Shown here: positions 18,316 to 26,803 of the stretch, piece after piece
How the letters are laid out: each line of letters starts with the position of its first letter
Position numbering within the stretch: the stretch's first letter is position 1
DNA from: Pseudomonas mandelii
GTDB lineage: Bacteria > Pseudomonadota > Gammaproteobacteria > Pseudomonadales > Pseudomonadaceae
Direction: 5' to 3'
Assembly: GCF_900106065.1 (NCBI RefSeq)
Contig: NZ_LT629796.1
Coordinates: 6,362,501-6,426,500 of the forward strand
Length of the DNA: 64,000 nt
Position numbers and translations under genes: made by a program
The notes under the pieces: model-generated
Databases searched by the model: none
Seen by the model: the letters and a program-made list of their open reading frames with translations, nothing else
What the model was told of the DNA's origin: nothing

Positions 18316-19812
18316 TTAACGCTGGCCTTTGGGCCGCCACTCACTGGAGAACAAACCTCGCTCCCGCGCCCACACAATTGCTTCGCTGCGACTGTGCACA
18401 TCCAGCTTGGAATACACCGTCGACACGTGGTTGCGCACAGTGTTGGGCGCCAGTTTCAGGCGTGCCGCGATTTCCTTGTCCGCCAGGCCTTCGCAGATCA
18501 GGCCGAGCACATCGCGCTCGCGGGCGGTCAGGTCGGTGAAGGACACACTGGGTAACTGCGGCGAGTTAATGTTCTTCACGTTGGCGAGTTTTTCGATCAA
18601 CGTACGGGTGAACCAGGAAGCGTCTTTCATCACTTCTTCGATCGCCGCCACCAGTTCCAGCTCGGTACGTTTGCGTTCAGTGATGTTCATCAACACCAGC
18701 AGGTAGCACGGGTTGTCCTGAATGTTCACGGTGTCGGCCGACACCGTGCAGTCAATCACGCTCGAGTCTTTCCTGCGGATTCTGACATCGACCCGATCCA
18801 GGCTTCCCGCCTTCTCCAGCGCCGCGAACAGCCGTGTTCGCGCGCCCTTGTCATCGATAAAGTCGAGTTCGGCAACGGTTTTTCCGAGCACTTCTTCACT
18901 GGGGTACGCGAGGGTATCCAGGAAGGCTTCGTTGACGTCGATCACCACCTGATCCTGTGCACCACAGACCAGCGTCGGCACCGGCGTCAGGCGAAACGCC
19001 TTGGCGAACCGCTCCTCGCTCTGGCGCAGGGCAACCTCGGCCTTGTGCCGCGGCTCCATGTCGACGAAGGAAAACAGCATGCAGTCTTCCTCGTTGAACT
19101 CCAGCGGCTGACCGGCGACGATCACCTGCTTGCTGCCGCCTTCAGGCAGTTTCAGCTCAGCCTGCATCTGCGGGATCGTGGCGTGCTCGCGCAGACGCTC
19201 GATGGCCAGGTCCCTGTTTTCGGCGCCGTCCAGAATGTCCAGCTCATAGGTCGAAGTCCCGATCACCTGATCGCGGGCATAGCCAGTCATTTCCAGGAAG
19301 CCCGAATTGACTTTGATGTAACGCAAATCGCTGAGACGACAGATCACCGCCGGTGCCGGGTTCGCATTGAACGTCTTTTCGAAACGCTGCTCGGCACTCG
19401 CCCATTCCGTGACATCGTCCATGATCAACACCAGCGACTCCGCCTCGCCGGCGCTGTCGGCGAGGACCATGCTGCGCACGTTATGAACCCACATGCGTTC
19501 CTCATCGTCGACCGGCGTCACCTCGACCAGCACATCGGCGAAGGTCTCGCCCTTGGCGACGCGGCTGATCGGGTAGTTCTCTGGCGGCACCGGGTGATTA
19601 TTGCGATAGCGCAAGGCGAAGCGCTTGGCGTATTCCTTGGCATTGGCGCCCAACTCGCCGACCTGACTGACGCCATGCATGGCCAGCGCGGCTTCATTGG
19701 CCCACACAATGGTCTGGTCGAGTTCCAGCAAAATCACCCCATCGGACAAACCGGCGATGATTTGCTGCAACTGACGGCGATTGGCTTCGGTGGTCAGGAC
19801 GTCCTGGCTCAT
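18316..19812 (-). CDS. Multi-PAS LuxR-family transcriptional regulator
   Basis: A 498-residue soluble sensor-regulator. Three PAS/PAC modules (about 12-135, 140-265, 275-390) are visible, including LSDGVILLELDQTIVWANEAAL, FNANPAPAVICRLSDLRYI-like and FRLTPVPTLVCGAQDQVVIDV-like cores. A short helical linker (ELELVAAIEEVMKDASW) leads to a C-terminal LuxR/GerE HTH (about 425-490) with LTARERDVLGLICEGLADKE and NTVRNHVSTVYSKL. No transmembrane segment or kinase domain is present, so sensing is cytoplasmic. GGAG precedes the ATG. Target genes unknown; the FAD-protein gene upstream is the nearest candidate. Confidence 0.87.
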   Translation of the reverse strand: MSQDVLTTEANRRQLQQIIAGLSDGVILLELDQTIVWANEAALAMHGVSQVGELGANAKEYAKRFALRYRNNHPVPPENYPISRVAKGETFADVLVEVTPVDDEERMWVHNVRSMVLADSAGEAESLVLIMDDVTEWASAEQRFEKTFNANPAPAVICRLSDLRYIKVNSGFLEMTGYARDQVIGTSTYELDILDGAENRDLAIERLREHATIPQMQAELKLPEGGSKQVIVAGQPLEFNEEDCMLFSFVDMEPRHKAEVALRQSEERFAKAFRLTPVPTLVCGAQDQVVIDVNEAFLDTLAYPSEEVLGKTVAELDFIDDKGARTRLFAALEKAGSLDRVDVRIRRKDSSVIDCTVSADTVNIQDNPCYLLVLMNITERKRTELELVAAIEEVMKDASWFTRTLIEKLANVKNINSPQLPSVSFTDLTARERDVLGLICEGLADKEIAARLKLAPNTVRNHVSTVYSKLDVHSRSEAIVWARERGLFSSEWRPKGQR

Positions 19813-19938
19813 TGGATCTCCACGGGTGCAGCGGCGCAGTGATGCGCCGCTCTGTGAAGTTTACGACCGCAGCAGAATGGGATAGTGCAAAGCACCTGAA
19901 GTTGCACTGACTGTGCAGCCTCACAGGCTCGATAGCCG

Positions 19939-21372
19939 CTACAGCGGCCGGGCAAGGCGTTCGGCGAGGGCTTTGGCCTGACTGGCGACGTCGGTGACGG
20001 CCGTGCTTTCCCACCACATGCCGCGCAACGGCGGGCCCATGGCGAACAGCCGTTGGGCGACCTGTCCGTCAGCGTCCAGCACCGCGCCATCAACCGCCGC
20101 CGCAATCCCCAACGCCAACGGCCCCGGACGAATCAGCCCGCGCGCCAGCAGTTGCTGCGGCAGCGGTCGGGCCACCCGGCGCCAGTCGTATTCGATGCCG
20201 CTGGAATTGATCAACGCTGCGCCGCTGACCACCGTTGTTTCAACCTCGCCACGACGGCGGATGCGGATGCTCACTTGCCCCTCGACCGTCGATTCCAGCC
20301 CTTTGAACGACGCCGCCTGGATCCGTAACCGCCCTTCCTCGTGCAGCCGCGCCACCAACTCGGCACTCAACGGTGGCGAGCGGTGGTGATGGCTTTCCCA
20401 CCAGGGCCGCACATGCCGCACAAACTGCCGGCGCTGCACGTCCGTCGCCTGACTCCACAACCGGCCGATATGCGCCCGCACGGTATCGAGCGGCGCCTGC
20501 CAGTCGATGCCCTGAGCGATAGCGTCCCGGCAATGCCGGCGCAGTTCGCGCACCAGCTGTCGAGGCGTGCGAATGCGCTGATCATCGGCGAGAAAATCCA
20601 CCCAGGCCGGCGGTTGCCGGCGCACGTGCGGCAGCAAGCCGTGGCGAGAAAACACTTCGATCGGCCCGCGATGCCCGGCCTGCTCCAGCGACACCACGGC
20701 GTCGACCATAGTCAGGCCCGAACCGATGATCAACACCGTCGACTGCGGGTCCAGCCGGCGCATGGCCGCGACATCCCACGGATCCAGCGCCGCCGCGTTC
20801 AAACCGCTGGATTCGGTCTGCGGTGTGCGCGCAGCGGGAAACATCCCCGTGGCCAGCACCGCGTAAGCGCCTTGCAAACGCTGCCCGTTACTCAAGGTCA
20901 GCAACACCGAGTCGTCCCGGGTTTGCAGATCAACCACCTCGGCCCGCACATGCTCGACCGTCGAACCGTTCGCCACCCCCACCGCTTGCGCTTCCGCCAG
21001 GCGCTGCTGCACATACACGCCGAACAGGCCCCGGGGCGGGAACAACTCGCTGACTGGCACATGTTGCTCATCGGACTCCGGCCAGCCACCGGCCGCGATG
21101 TGTTCGGTAAGCCATTGGGTCAGGTCGTCAGCGTTGTCCGGGTCAACGCTCATGCGCGCAGCGTTGCCGTTGAGCGTATGGCCCAGCTCGACCGCGCTGT
21201 ACGCCTCGCCCCGCCCGAGTTCCGCGCGCGGCTCGATCACCAGCACCGAACGCTTGCCAGGCAATCGCAACAGCTGCGCCGCCAGCATCGCGCCGCTGAG
21301 GCCGCCGCCGACGATCAGGATGTCCGCGTGGCGGATGGCGTCGGTCGCCTGTGCGCGCTGGGTTTGAGTCAT
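19939..21372 (-). CDS. FAD/NAD(P)-binding protein (YdhS/HpxO-like NAD_binding_9 type)
   Basis: A 477-residue flavoprotein. The N-terminal dinucleotide motif is ILIVGGGLSGAMLAAQLLR, and a second motif VLIIGSGLTMVDAVVSLEQ lies near residue 210. The intervening GHTLNGNAARMSVDP and the C-terminal LFAMGPPLRGMWWESTAV are typical of the 'FAD-NAD(P)-binding' family (PF13454) whose substrates are mostly unknown. I chose the ATG at 21372; an in-frame start at 21390 adds six residues. Directly downstream of a LivF fragment, on the same strand. Confidence 0.8.
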   Translation of the reverse strand: MTQTQRAQATDAIRHADILIVGGGLSGAMLAAQLLRLPGKRSVLVIEPRAELGRGEAYSAVELGHTLNGNAARMSVDPDNADDLTQWLTEHIAAGGWPESDEQHVPVSELFPPRGLFGVYVQQRLAEAQAVGVANGSTVEHVRAEVVDLQTRDDSVLLTLSNGQRLQGAYAVLATGMFPAARTPQTESSGLNAAALDPWDVAAMRRLDPQSTVLIIGSGLTMVDAVVSLEQAGHRGPIEVFSRHGLLPHVRRQPPAWVDFLADDQRIRTPRQLVRELRRHCRDAIAQGIDWQAPLDTVRAHIGRLWSQATDVQRRQFVRHVRPWWESHHHRSPPLSAELVARLHEEGRLRIQAASFKGLESTVEGQVSIRIRRRGEVETTVVSGAALINSSGIEYDWRRVARPLPQQLLARGLIRPGPLALGIAAAVDGAVLDADGQVAQRLFAMGPPLRGMWWESTAVTDVASQAKALAERLARPL

Positions 21373-21393
21373 GGCGTTCTCACTGATCAATGT

Positions 21394-21690
21394 TTACCTG
21401 AATAGAAACCGGGCAGGTCGCCCCGCGCCAGCAACGACTCGGCCGGTATCGAGGACGTAAGCCGTCGATGCGTAGTCGAGTGCCACGTTAATGTTTTGCT
21501 CGGCAATCAGAAAGCTCACCTGCTCGGCACGATTGAGTTGCGCGACGATCTCAACAATCTCCGGGTCGATAATAGGCGCCAAATCCATGGAGGGTTCATC
21601 AAGCAGTACCAAAGTAGGACGTGTCATCAGCGCTCGGCCGATGGCGACCAGGTAGCTCATCGTTTCCGCTGAGCGATAGTCCGCAGTCAA
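21394..21690 (-). pseudogene. Remnant of a LivF-type ABC ATPase
   Basis: A 98-codon frame whose middle closely follows the second half of LivF, the ATPase of branched-chain amino acid importers: VAIGRALMTRP, LLDEPSMDLAPI (Walker B; LivF normally has SMGLAP), AEQNINVALDYASTAYVLDTGRVV. Walker A, the Q-loop and the signature LSGGEQQ are absent. The first ten residues and the tail RPARFLFR look unrelated. No other liv gene is nearby. I read it as a decayed fragment. Confidence 0.8.
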
Positions 21691-22250
21691 ATCACCACAT
21701 TGCGCACAAACCGCGTCGCCACAACCCCATCATTGCGGTAGGCGTGCGGCTGGTTGCTGGGGAACATGTAGAACTCGCCGGCGGCGATCTCATGCGGCGT
21801 GTCGCCCAGCATCAAGGTCAGGCAGCCTTCAAATACAAAGATCTGCTCACTCCAGCCCTCGGCATCCGGTTGCGAGGGGTAGATTTCTCCTGGTTGCAGG
21901 CACCACTCCCATTGCTCCACTTCGCGGGTAGCGGTGGCTTTGGACAGCAGAACGGCTTTGCTCCCGGGGATCGTACCGGCCCAGGCCACTTCGTTGATAC
22001 GGCTCGGATCTCGGGCATCCGGCGCCTGGATCAAATCACTGAACGCCACGTCCAGCGCTTCGGCCACGCGATCAAGGGTGGTCAGGCTGACGTTTTTCTC
22101 GCCAGCCTCGATCGCCACCAGCATGCGACGGCTAACTCCGGACTTTTCGGCCAGCGCGGTCTGGCTCATATCGGCGGCATGGCGCAGGCGTCGGACGTTC
22201 TGGCTGACGTGCTGGAGGACCGAAGCCCGAGGGGTAGAATCTTTGTGCAC
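21687..22250 (-). CDS. XRE-family regulator with C-terminal cupin
   Basis: A 187-residue regulator: HTH_3 domain (about 14-68) with LRHAADMSQTALAEKSGVSR and RRMLVAIEAGEKNVS, followed by a cupin_2 domain (about 105-185) with EGCLTLMLGDTPHEIAAGEF and SNQPHAYRNDG. Such proteins usually repress a neighbouring transport or amino acid gene and sense a small ligand in the cupin. I propose a GTG start at 22250 (a GTG at 22262 is the alternative) because the frame upstream enters the divergent EamA gene. A palindrome at 22271-22292 lies between the two starts. The stop overlaps the LivF remnant. Confidence 0.78.
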   Translation of the reverse strand: MHKDSTPRASVLQHVSQNVRRLRHAADMSQTALAEKSGVSRRMLVAIEAGEKNVSLTTLDRVAEALDVAFSDLIQAPDARDPSRINEVAWAGTIPGSKAVLLSKATATREVEQWEWCLQPGEIYPSQPDAEGWSEQIFVFEGCLTLMLGDTPHEIAAGEFYMFPSNQPHAYRNDGVVATRFVRNVVI

Positions 22251-22270
22251 TATATTGCTCACTCGGTGGG

Positions 22271-22292
22271 GTTGGGCAGTATACTGCGCAAC
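22271..22292. promoter_or_regulatory. Palindromic operator between XRE-cupin and EamA genes
   Basis: Dyad GTTG-G-GCAGTA / TACTGC-G-CAAC: 10 of 11 positions per arm pair, centred at 22281/22282 in the 70-90 base divergent gap. Position and symmetry suit autoregulation by the XRE-cupin protein and control of the exporter. A second hairpin (CGACGCA-TTG-TGCGTCG) follows at 22297-22313. Confidence 0.5.
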
Positions 22293-22334
22293 ATTCGACG
22301 CATTGTGCGTCGCCCTCAGGTAGCGCGCAAGGTC

Positions 22335-23270
22335 ATGACGTCTGTGAACCCCTCTCACACTTCTCCCCGTTTCTCTCGGTTCAGCAAGGCCGAGTGCGTG
22401 CTGGTGCTGATCACCATGGTATGGGGCGGGACATTCCTGCTGGTGCAGCATGCAATGACCGTCAGCGGGCCGATGTTTTTCGTCGGCCTGCGCTTTGCCG
22501 CGGCGGCAATCATTGTTGCGTTGTTCTCATGGCGTCACCTGCGGGACCTGACCCTGTTCGAACTCAAGGCCGGTGCCTTTATTGGCGTGGCGATCATGCT
22601 CGGTTACGGCTTGCAGACCGTGGGTTTGCAAAGTATTCCCAGCAGTCAGTCGGCGTTTATTACCGCGCTGTACGTGCCCTTCGTGCCGTTGCTGCAATGG
22701 CTGGTGCTGGGGCGGCGTCCGGGGCTGATGCCGAGCATCGGGATCATGCTGGCGTTTACCGGGTTGATGTTGCTGTCCGGGCCTGCGGGCGCTTCCTTTA
22801 ATTTCAGCCCCGGTGAAATCGCCACGCTCATCAGCGCGGTCGCGATTGCGGCAGAGATCATTCTGATCAGCACCTATGCCGGTCAGGTCGATGTGCGCCG
22901 GGTGACGGTGGTGCAACTGGCGACCACGTCGGTGCTGGCGTTCCTGATGGTGGTGCCGACCCAGGAAGTGATTCCGGATTTCTCGTGGTTGTTGCTGTGC
23001 AGTGCACTGGGCCTGGGCGCCGCGAGCGCGGCAATCCAGGTGGCGATGAACTGGGCGCAGAAGAGCGTATCGCCGACTCGGGCGACGTTGATCTATGCGG
23101 GCGAGCCGGTGTGGGCCGGGATTGTCGGGCGGATCGCCGGGGAGCGGTTGCCGGCGATTGCTCTGGTGGGTGCGGGGTTAATTGTGGCGGCGGTGATAGT
23201 GAGTGAGTTGAAGACCAAGGGTAAGGCAGCTGCGACCGAAGAAGAGTTGGAACGGGAAATCCAAGGTTAA
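22335..23270 (+). CDS. EamA/DMT-family transporter
   Basis: A 311-residue inner-membrane protein with ten predicted helices as two EamA repeats (about 20-145 and 160-290). The first begins ECVLVLITMVWGGTFLLVQHA and the second ends with the usual GEPVWAGIVGRIAGERL / LVGAGLIVAAVIVSEL. DMT proteins export amino acids or other metabolites (family knowledge). The start is the ATG at 22335, with a GTG at 22344 as alternative. It is divergent from the XRE-cupin gene, which probably regulates it. Confidence 0.87.
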   Translation: MTSVNPSHTSPRFSRFSKAECVLVLITMVWGGTFLLVQHAMTVSGPMFFVGLRFAAAAIIVALFSWRHLRDLTLFELKAGAFIGVAIMLGYGLQTVGLQSIPSSQSAFITALYVPFVPLLQWLVLGRRPGLMPSIGIMLAFTGLMLLSGPAGASFNFSPGEIATLISAVAIAAEIILISTYAGQVDVRRVTVVQLATTSVLAFLMVVPTQEVIPDFSWLLLCSALGLGAASAAIQVAMNWAQKSVSPTRATLIYAGEPVWAGIVGRIAGERLPAIALVGAGLIVAAVIVSELKTKGKAAATEEELEREIQG

Positions 23271-23300
23271 GCTTTAAGATTTTCAGTGCCTGGCGGATTG

Positions 23301-23395
23301 CCTTCGCGGGCAAGCCTCGCTCCTACGGGTTTTGTGTCGATACCCGAACTTGCGAACGACACAAAACCCGTAGGAGCGAGGCTTGCCCGCGAAGG
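23301..23395. repeat. REP pair (BIME), family A
   Basis: Inverted REP copies with nearly complete symmetry, including the flanking ACGGGTTTTGTGTCG and its complement, between the EamA gene and the mrp operon. It can form a long hairpin that may end the EamA transcript. Confidence 0.9.
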
Positions 23396-23481
23396 GGCCG
23401 GACCTGCTAAAACAGTCCTTCGAAACACTGTAAACCCGGCTTTTCCCGTCTACCTTGAAGGATTCTGCGACAGCTTGGCGT

Positions 23482-23513
23482 TTGGTGATCCGAGAGCTGG
23501 CACGTATGATGCT
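23482..23513 (+). promoter_or_regulatory. Candidate mrp promoter with overlapping sigma70 and sigma54-like elements
   Basis: TTGGTG and TATGAT are separated by 17 bases (sigma70-like). Overlapping it, TGGCACG-TATG-ATGCT at 23498-23513 has the GG-N10-GC geometry of a -24/-12 sigma54 promoter with one mismatch (ATGCT for TTGCT). It lies 28 bases before the mrpA ATG. Only one need be real. Confidence 0.35.
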
Positions 23514-23540
23514 TCACAAACTTCCGCAGATTAGAAGCCT

Positions 23541-26459
23541 ATGTCCCTGATAGTTCTACTGCTTCTGCCTTTTATCGGCAGCTGTCTGGCGGCTTTGCTG
23601 CCACACAACGCGCGCAATACCGAATCTTTACTGGCTGGCCTGGTGGCTTTGATTGGCACCGTCCAGGTTGCCCTCTTGTACCCGCAAATCGCCGATGGCG
23701 GCGTCATTCGTGAAGAATTTTTCTGGCTGCCCAGCCTGGGCCTGAACTTCGTCCTGCGCATGGACGGCTTCGCCTGGCTGTTCTCGATGCTGGTGCTGGG
23801 CATCGGCACGCTGGTTTCTTTATACGCCCGCTATTACATGTCGCCGGACGATCCGGTGCCGCGTTTCTTTGCGTTTTTCCTGGCGTTCATGGGTGCGATG
23901 CTCGGATTGGTGATCTCCGGCAACCTTATCCAGATCGTGTTTTTCTGGGAGCTGACCAGCCTCTTTTCATTCCTGTTGATCGGCTATTGGCACCACCGCG
24001 CCGATGCGCGACGCGGCGCCTATATGGCGCTGATGGTCACCGGCGCGGGCGGTTTGTGTTTGCTGGCGGGGGTGATGCTGCTCGGCCATGTGGTCGGCAG
24101 CTATGACCTGGACAAGGTCCTGGCCGCCGGCGACCTGATTCGCGCGCATCACCTCTACCCTATCCTGCTGCCCCTGATCCTGATCGGCGCCCTGAGCAAA
24201 AGTGCGCAATTCCCCTTCCACTTCTGGCTGCCCCACGCGATGGCAGCGCCGACACCGGTTTCGGCTTATCTGCACTCGGCGACCATGGTCAAGGCCGGAG
24301 TGTTTCTGCTCGCGCGGCTCTGGCCGTCGTTGTCCGGCAGTGAAGAATGGTTCTACATCGTCAGCGGCGCCGGGGCTTGCACCCTGTTGCTTGGCGCGTA
24401 CTGCGCGATGTTCCAGAACGACCTCAAGGGTTTGCTGGCCTACTCGACCATCAGCCACCTCGGTCTCATCACCTTGTTGTTGGGACTTAACAGTCCGCTG
24501 GCCGCCGTGGCCGCCGTGTTTCACATCCTCAACCACGCCACGTTCAAGGCCTCGCTGTTCATGGCCGCCGGGATCATCGACCATGAAAGCGGCACCCGTG
24601 ACATCCGCAAGCTCAGCGGCCTGATCAAGCTGATCCCGTTCACCGCCACCCTGGCCATGGTCGCCAGTGCCTCGATGGCCGGTGTGCCGCTGCTCAACGG
24701 CTTCCTGTCCAAAGAGATGTTCTTCGCCGAAACCGTGTTCATCAACGCCACGGCCTGGGTCGAGATGACCTTGCCAATCGTGGCGACCATCGCCGGTACT
24801 TTCAGCGTCGCCTATTCGCTGCGCTTCACCGTTGATGTGTTCTTCGGCCCGACCGCCACCGACCTGCCCCACACCCCGCACGAACCGCCACGCTGGATGC
24901 GCGCGCCGGTGGAGTTGCTGGTGTTCGCCTGTCTGGTCGTGGGGATTTTCCCGGCGCAAGTGGTCGGCCCGTTGCTGTCCGCTGCGGCCCTGCCGGTGGT
25001 GGGCGGCACCTTGCCGGAGTACAGCCTGGCGATCTGGCACGGCTGGAACGCGCCGATGATCATGAGCCTGATCGCCATGTCCTGCGGCATCGTGCTTTAC
25101 CTGCTGCTGCGCAATCTGCTCAAGCGCGGGCGTTTCAAATACCCGCCGATCATTGGGCGTTTCAACGGCAAGCGCCTGTTCGAACGCAGCCTGGTGGTCA
25201 TGATGCGCCTCGCCCGTCGGCTGGAGCGGCGAATCAACACCAAGCGCCTGCAAACCCAATTGTTCCTAGTGGTCCTCGCGGCGGTGTTCGCCGGATTGAT
25301 TCCGATGCTGCACAGCAGCCTGAGCTGGGGTGACCGGCCGAAGATTCCGGGCTCGATCGTGTTCGTGACCTTGTGGCTGCTGGCGATTGCCTGTGCCCTC
25401 GGCGCGGCTTGGCAGGCCAAGTATCACCGGCTCGCCGCCCTGACCATGGTCAGCGTCTGCGGCCTGATGACCTGTGTCACCTTTGTCTGGTTCTCGGCGC
25501 CGGACCTGGCATTGACGCAACTGGTCGTGGAAGTGGTGACTACGGTGCTGATCCTCCTCGGTCTGCGCTGGTTGCCACGGCGGATCGAAGAGGTGGCGCC
25601 CCTGCCGAGCACCCTGCGCAAAGCGCGCATCCGCCGGATCCGCGACTTGCTGCTGTCGAGTGTCGTCGGTGGCGGCATGGCGTTGCTGGCCTATGCGATG
25701 CTGACGCGCCAGACGCCCAACCACATTTCCTCGTTCTACCTCAGTCGCGCTCTACCCGAAGGCGGCGGCAGCAACGTGGTCAACGTGATGCTGGTAGACT
25801 TCCGTGGTTTCGATACCCTCGGTGAAATAACTGTGCTGGCCGCCGTGGCCCTGACCGTCTTCGCCCTGCTGCGCCGCTTCCGCCCGCCGAAAGAAAGCCT
25901 GCAATTGCCGGCTCAGCAACGCCTGCTGGCACCCGACGTCGTCACCGACCTGGTCAACCCGCGCCATGCCAGCGACACCGCGCTCGGTTTCATGATGGTC
26001 CCGGCGGTGCTGGTGCGCCTGCTGTTGCCGATTGCGGTGGTGGTGTCCTTCTACCTGTTCATGCGCGGGCACAATCAACCGGGTGGCGGTTTTGTCGCCG
26101 GGCTGGTGATGTCGGTCGCCTTCATCCTGCAATACATGGTTGCCGGCACCCAGTGGGTCGAGGCACAAATGAGCCTGCGACCGTTGCGCTGGATGGGCAC
26201 CGGCCTGTTGTTCGCCACGATCACCGGGCTCGGCGCGATGGCAGTCGGGTATCCGTTCCTGACCACCCACACCTGGCATTTTGAACTGCCGGTGCTGGGC
26301 GACATTCACATCGCCAGTGCGCTGTTCTTCGACATCGGCGTGTACGCGGTGGTGGTCGGTTCGACGCTGTTGATCCTCACCGCCATCGCTCACCAATCGG
26401 TCCGGGGTCACAAGACCGCTGCCCTGCCCAGATCCGTCGCCACCAAAGGAGCCGTCTGA
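23541..26459 (+). CDS. mrpA: Mrp Na+(K+)/H+ antiporter, fused subunits A and B
   Basis: A 972-residue integral membrane subunit. The first ~500 residues resemble NuoL/MrpA proton channels (PFHFWLPHAMAAPTPVSAYLHSATMVKAGVFLLARL, split around residues 226-260). The middle holds the MrpA C-terminal part, and the last ~150 residues are an MrpB domain (RGHNQPGGGFVAGLVMS). Fusion of A and B is typical of group 2 Mrp (sha/pha) operons in proteobacteria. The complex expels Na+ or K+ in exchange for protons and supports pH and salt tolerance. The stop overlaps the mrpC start (TGATG). Confidence 0.95.
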   Translation: MSLIVLLLLPFIGSCLAALLPHNARNTESLLAGLVALIGTVQVALLYPQIADGGVIREEFFWLPSLGLNFVLRMDGFAWLFSMLVLGIGTLVSLYARYYMSPDDPVPRFFAFFLAFMGAMLGLVISGNLIQIVFFWELTSLFSFLLIGYWHHRADARRGAYMALMVTGAGGLCLLAGVMLLGHVVGSYDLDKVLAAGDLIRAHHLYPILLPLILIGALSKSAQFPFHFWLPHAMAAPTPVSAYLHSATMVKAGVFLLARLWPSLSGSEEWFYIVSGAGACTLLLGAYCAMFQNDLKGLLAYSTISHLGLITLLLGLNSPLAAVAAVFHILNHATFKASLFMAAGIIDHESGTRDIRKLSGLIKLIPFTATLAMVASASMAGVPLLNGFLSKEMFFAETVFINATAWVEMTLPIVATIAGTFSVAYSLRFTVDVFFGPTATDLPHTPHEPPRWMRAPVELLVFACLVVGIFPAQVVGPLLSAAALPVVGGTLPEYSLAIWHGWNAPMIMSLIAMSCGIVLYLLLRNLLKRGRFKYPPIIGRFNGKRLFERSLVVMMRLARRLERRINTKRLQTQLFLVVLAAVFAGLIPMLHSSLSWGDRPKIPGSIVFVTLWLLAIACALGAAWQAKYHRLAALTMVSVCGLMTCVTFVWFSAPDLALTQLVVEVVTTVLILLGLRWLPRRIEEVAPLPSTLRKARIRRIRDLLLSSVVGGGMALLAYAMLTRQTPNHISSFYLSRALPEGGGSNVVNVMLVDFRGFDTLGEITVLAAVALTVFALLRRFRPPKESLQLPAQQRLLAPDVVTDLVNPRHASDTALGFMMVPAVLVRLLLPIAVVVSFYLFMRGHNQPGGGFVAGLVMSVAFILQYMVAGTQWVEAQMSLRPLRWMGTGLLFATITGLGAMAVGYPFLTTHTWHFELPVLGDIHIASALFFDIGVYAVVVGSTLLILTAIAHQSVRGHKTAALPRSVATKGAV

Positions 26460-26803
26460 TGGAAGAAGTCATCGCAATCGCCATCGGCGTGCTCGCCGCG
26501 TCCGGCGTCTGGCTGATCCTGCGGCCACGGACGTTTCAGGTGGTGATGGGCCTGTGCCTGCTGTCCTACGGCGTCAACCTGTTCATCTTCAGCATGGGCA
26601 GCTTGTTCATCGGCAAGGAGCCGATCATCAAGGACGGCGTGCCGCAGGACCTGTTGCACTACACCGACCCACTGCCGCAAGCGCTGGTGCTGACCGCGAT
26701 CGTGATCAGCTTCGCCATGACCGCGCTGTTTCTGGTGGTGTTGCTGGCCTCGCGCGGCTTGACCGGGACCGACCACGTCGATGGCCGGGAGCCTAAAGAA
26801 TGA
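26459..26803 (+). CDS. mrpC: Mrp antiporter subunit C
   Basis: A 114-residue NuoK-like membrane subunit with three helices; the conserved stretch VVMGLCLLSYGVNLFIFS and the motif DPLPQALVLTAIVISFAMTA (a conserved P-Q-A-L-V-L-T-A-I-V-I) are both present. It is part of the multi-subunit cation/proton antiporter and overlaps both neighbours by a few bases, so translation is coupled. Confidence 0.95.
   Translation: MEEVIAIAIGVLAASGVWLILRPRTFQVVMGLCLLSYGVNLFIFSMGSLFIGKEPIIKDGVPQDLLHYTDPLPQALVLTAIVISFAMTALFLVVLLASRGLTGTDHVDGREPKE

Noticed and set aside
21394..21690. Functional LivF gene
   Set aside because: Walker A and the ABC signature are missing and no partner permease is present; better read as a remnant.
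23967..25259. 430-codon minus-strand frame inside mrpA (and a similar one at 26659-27951)
   Set aside because: Antisense shadows of high-GC membrane protein genes; composition dominated by His/Gln/Arg, no domain.
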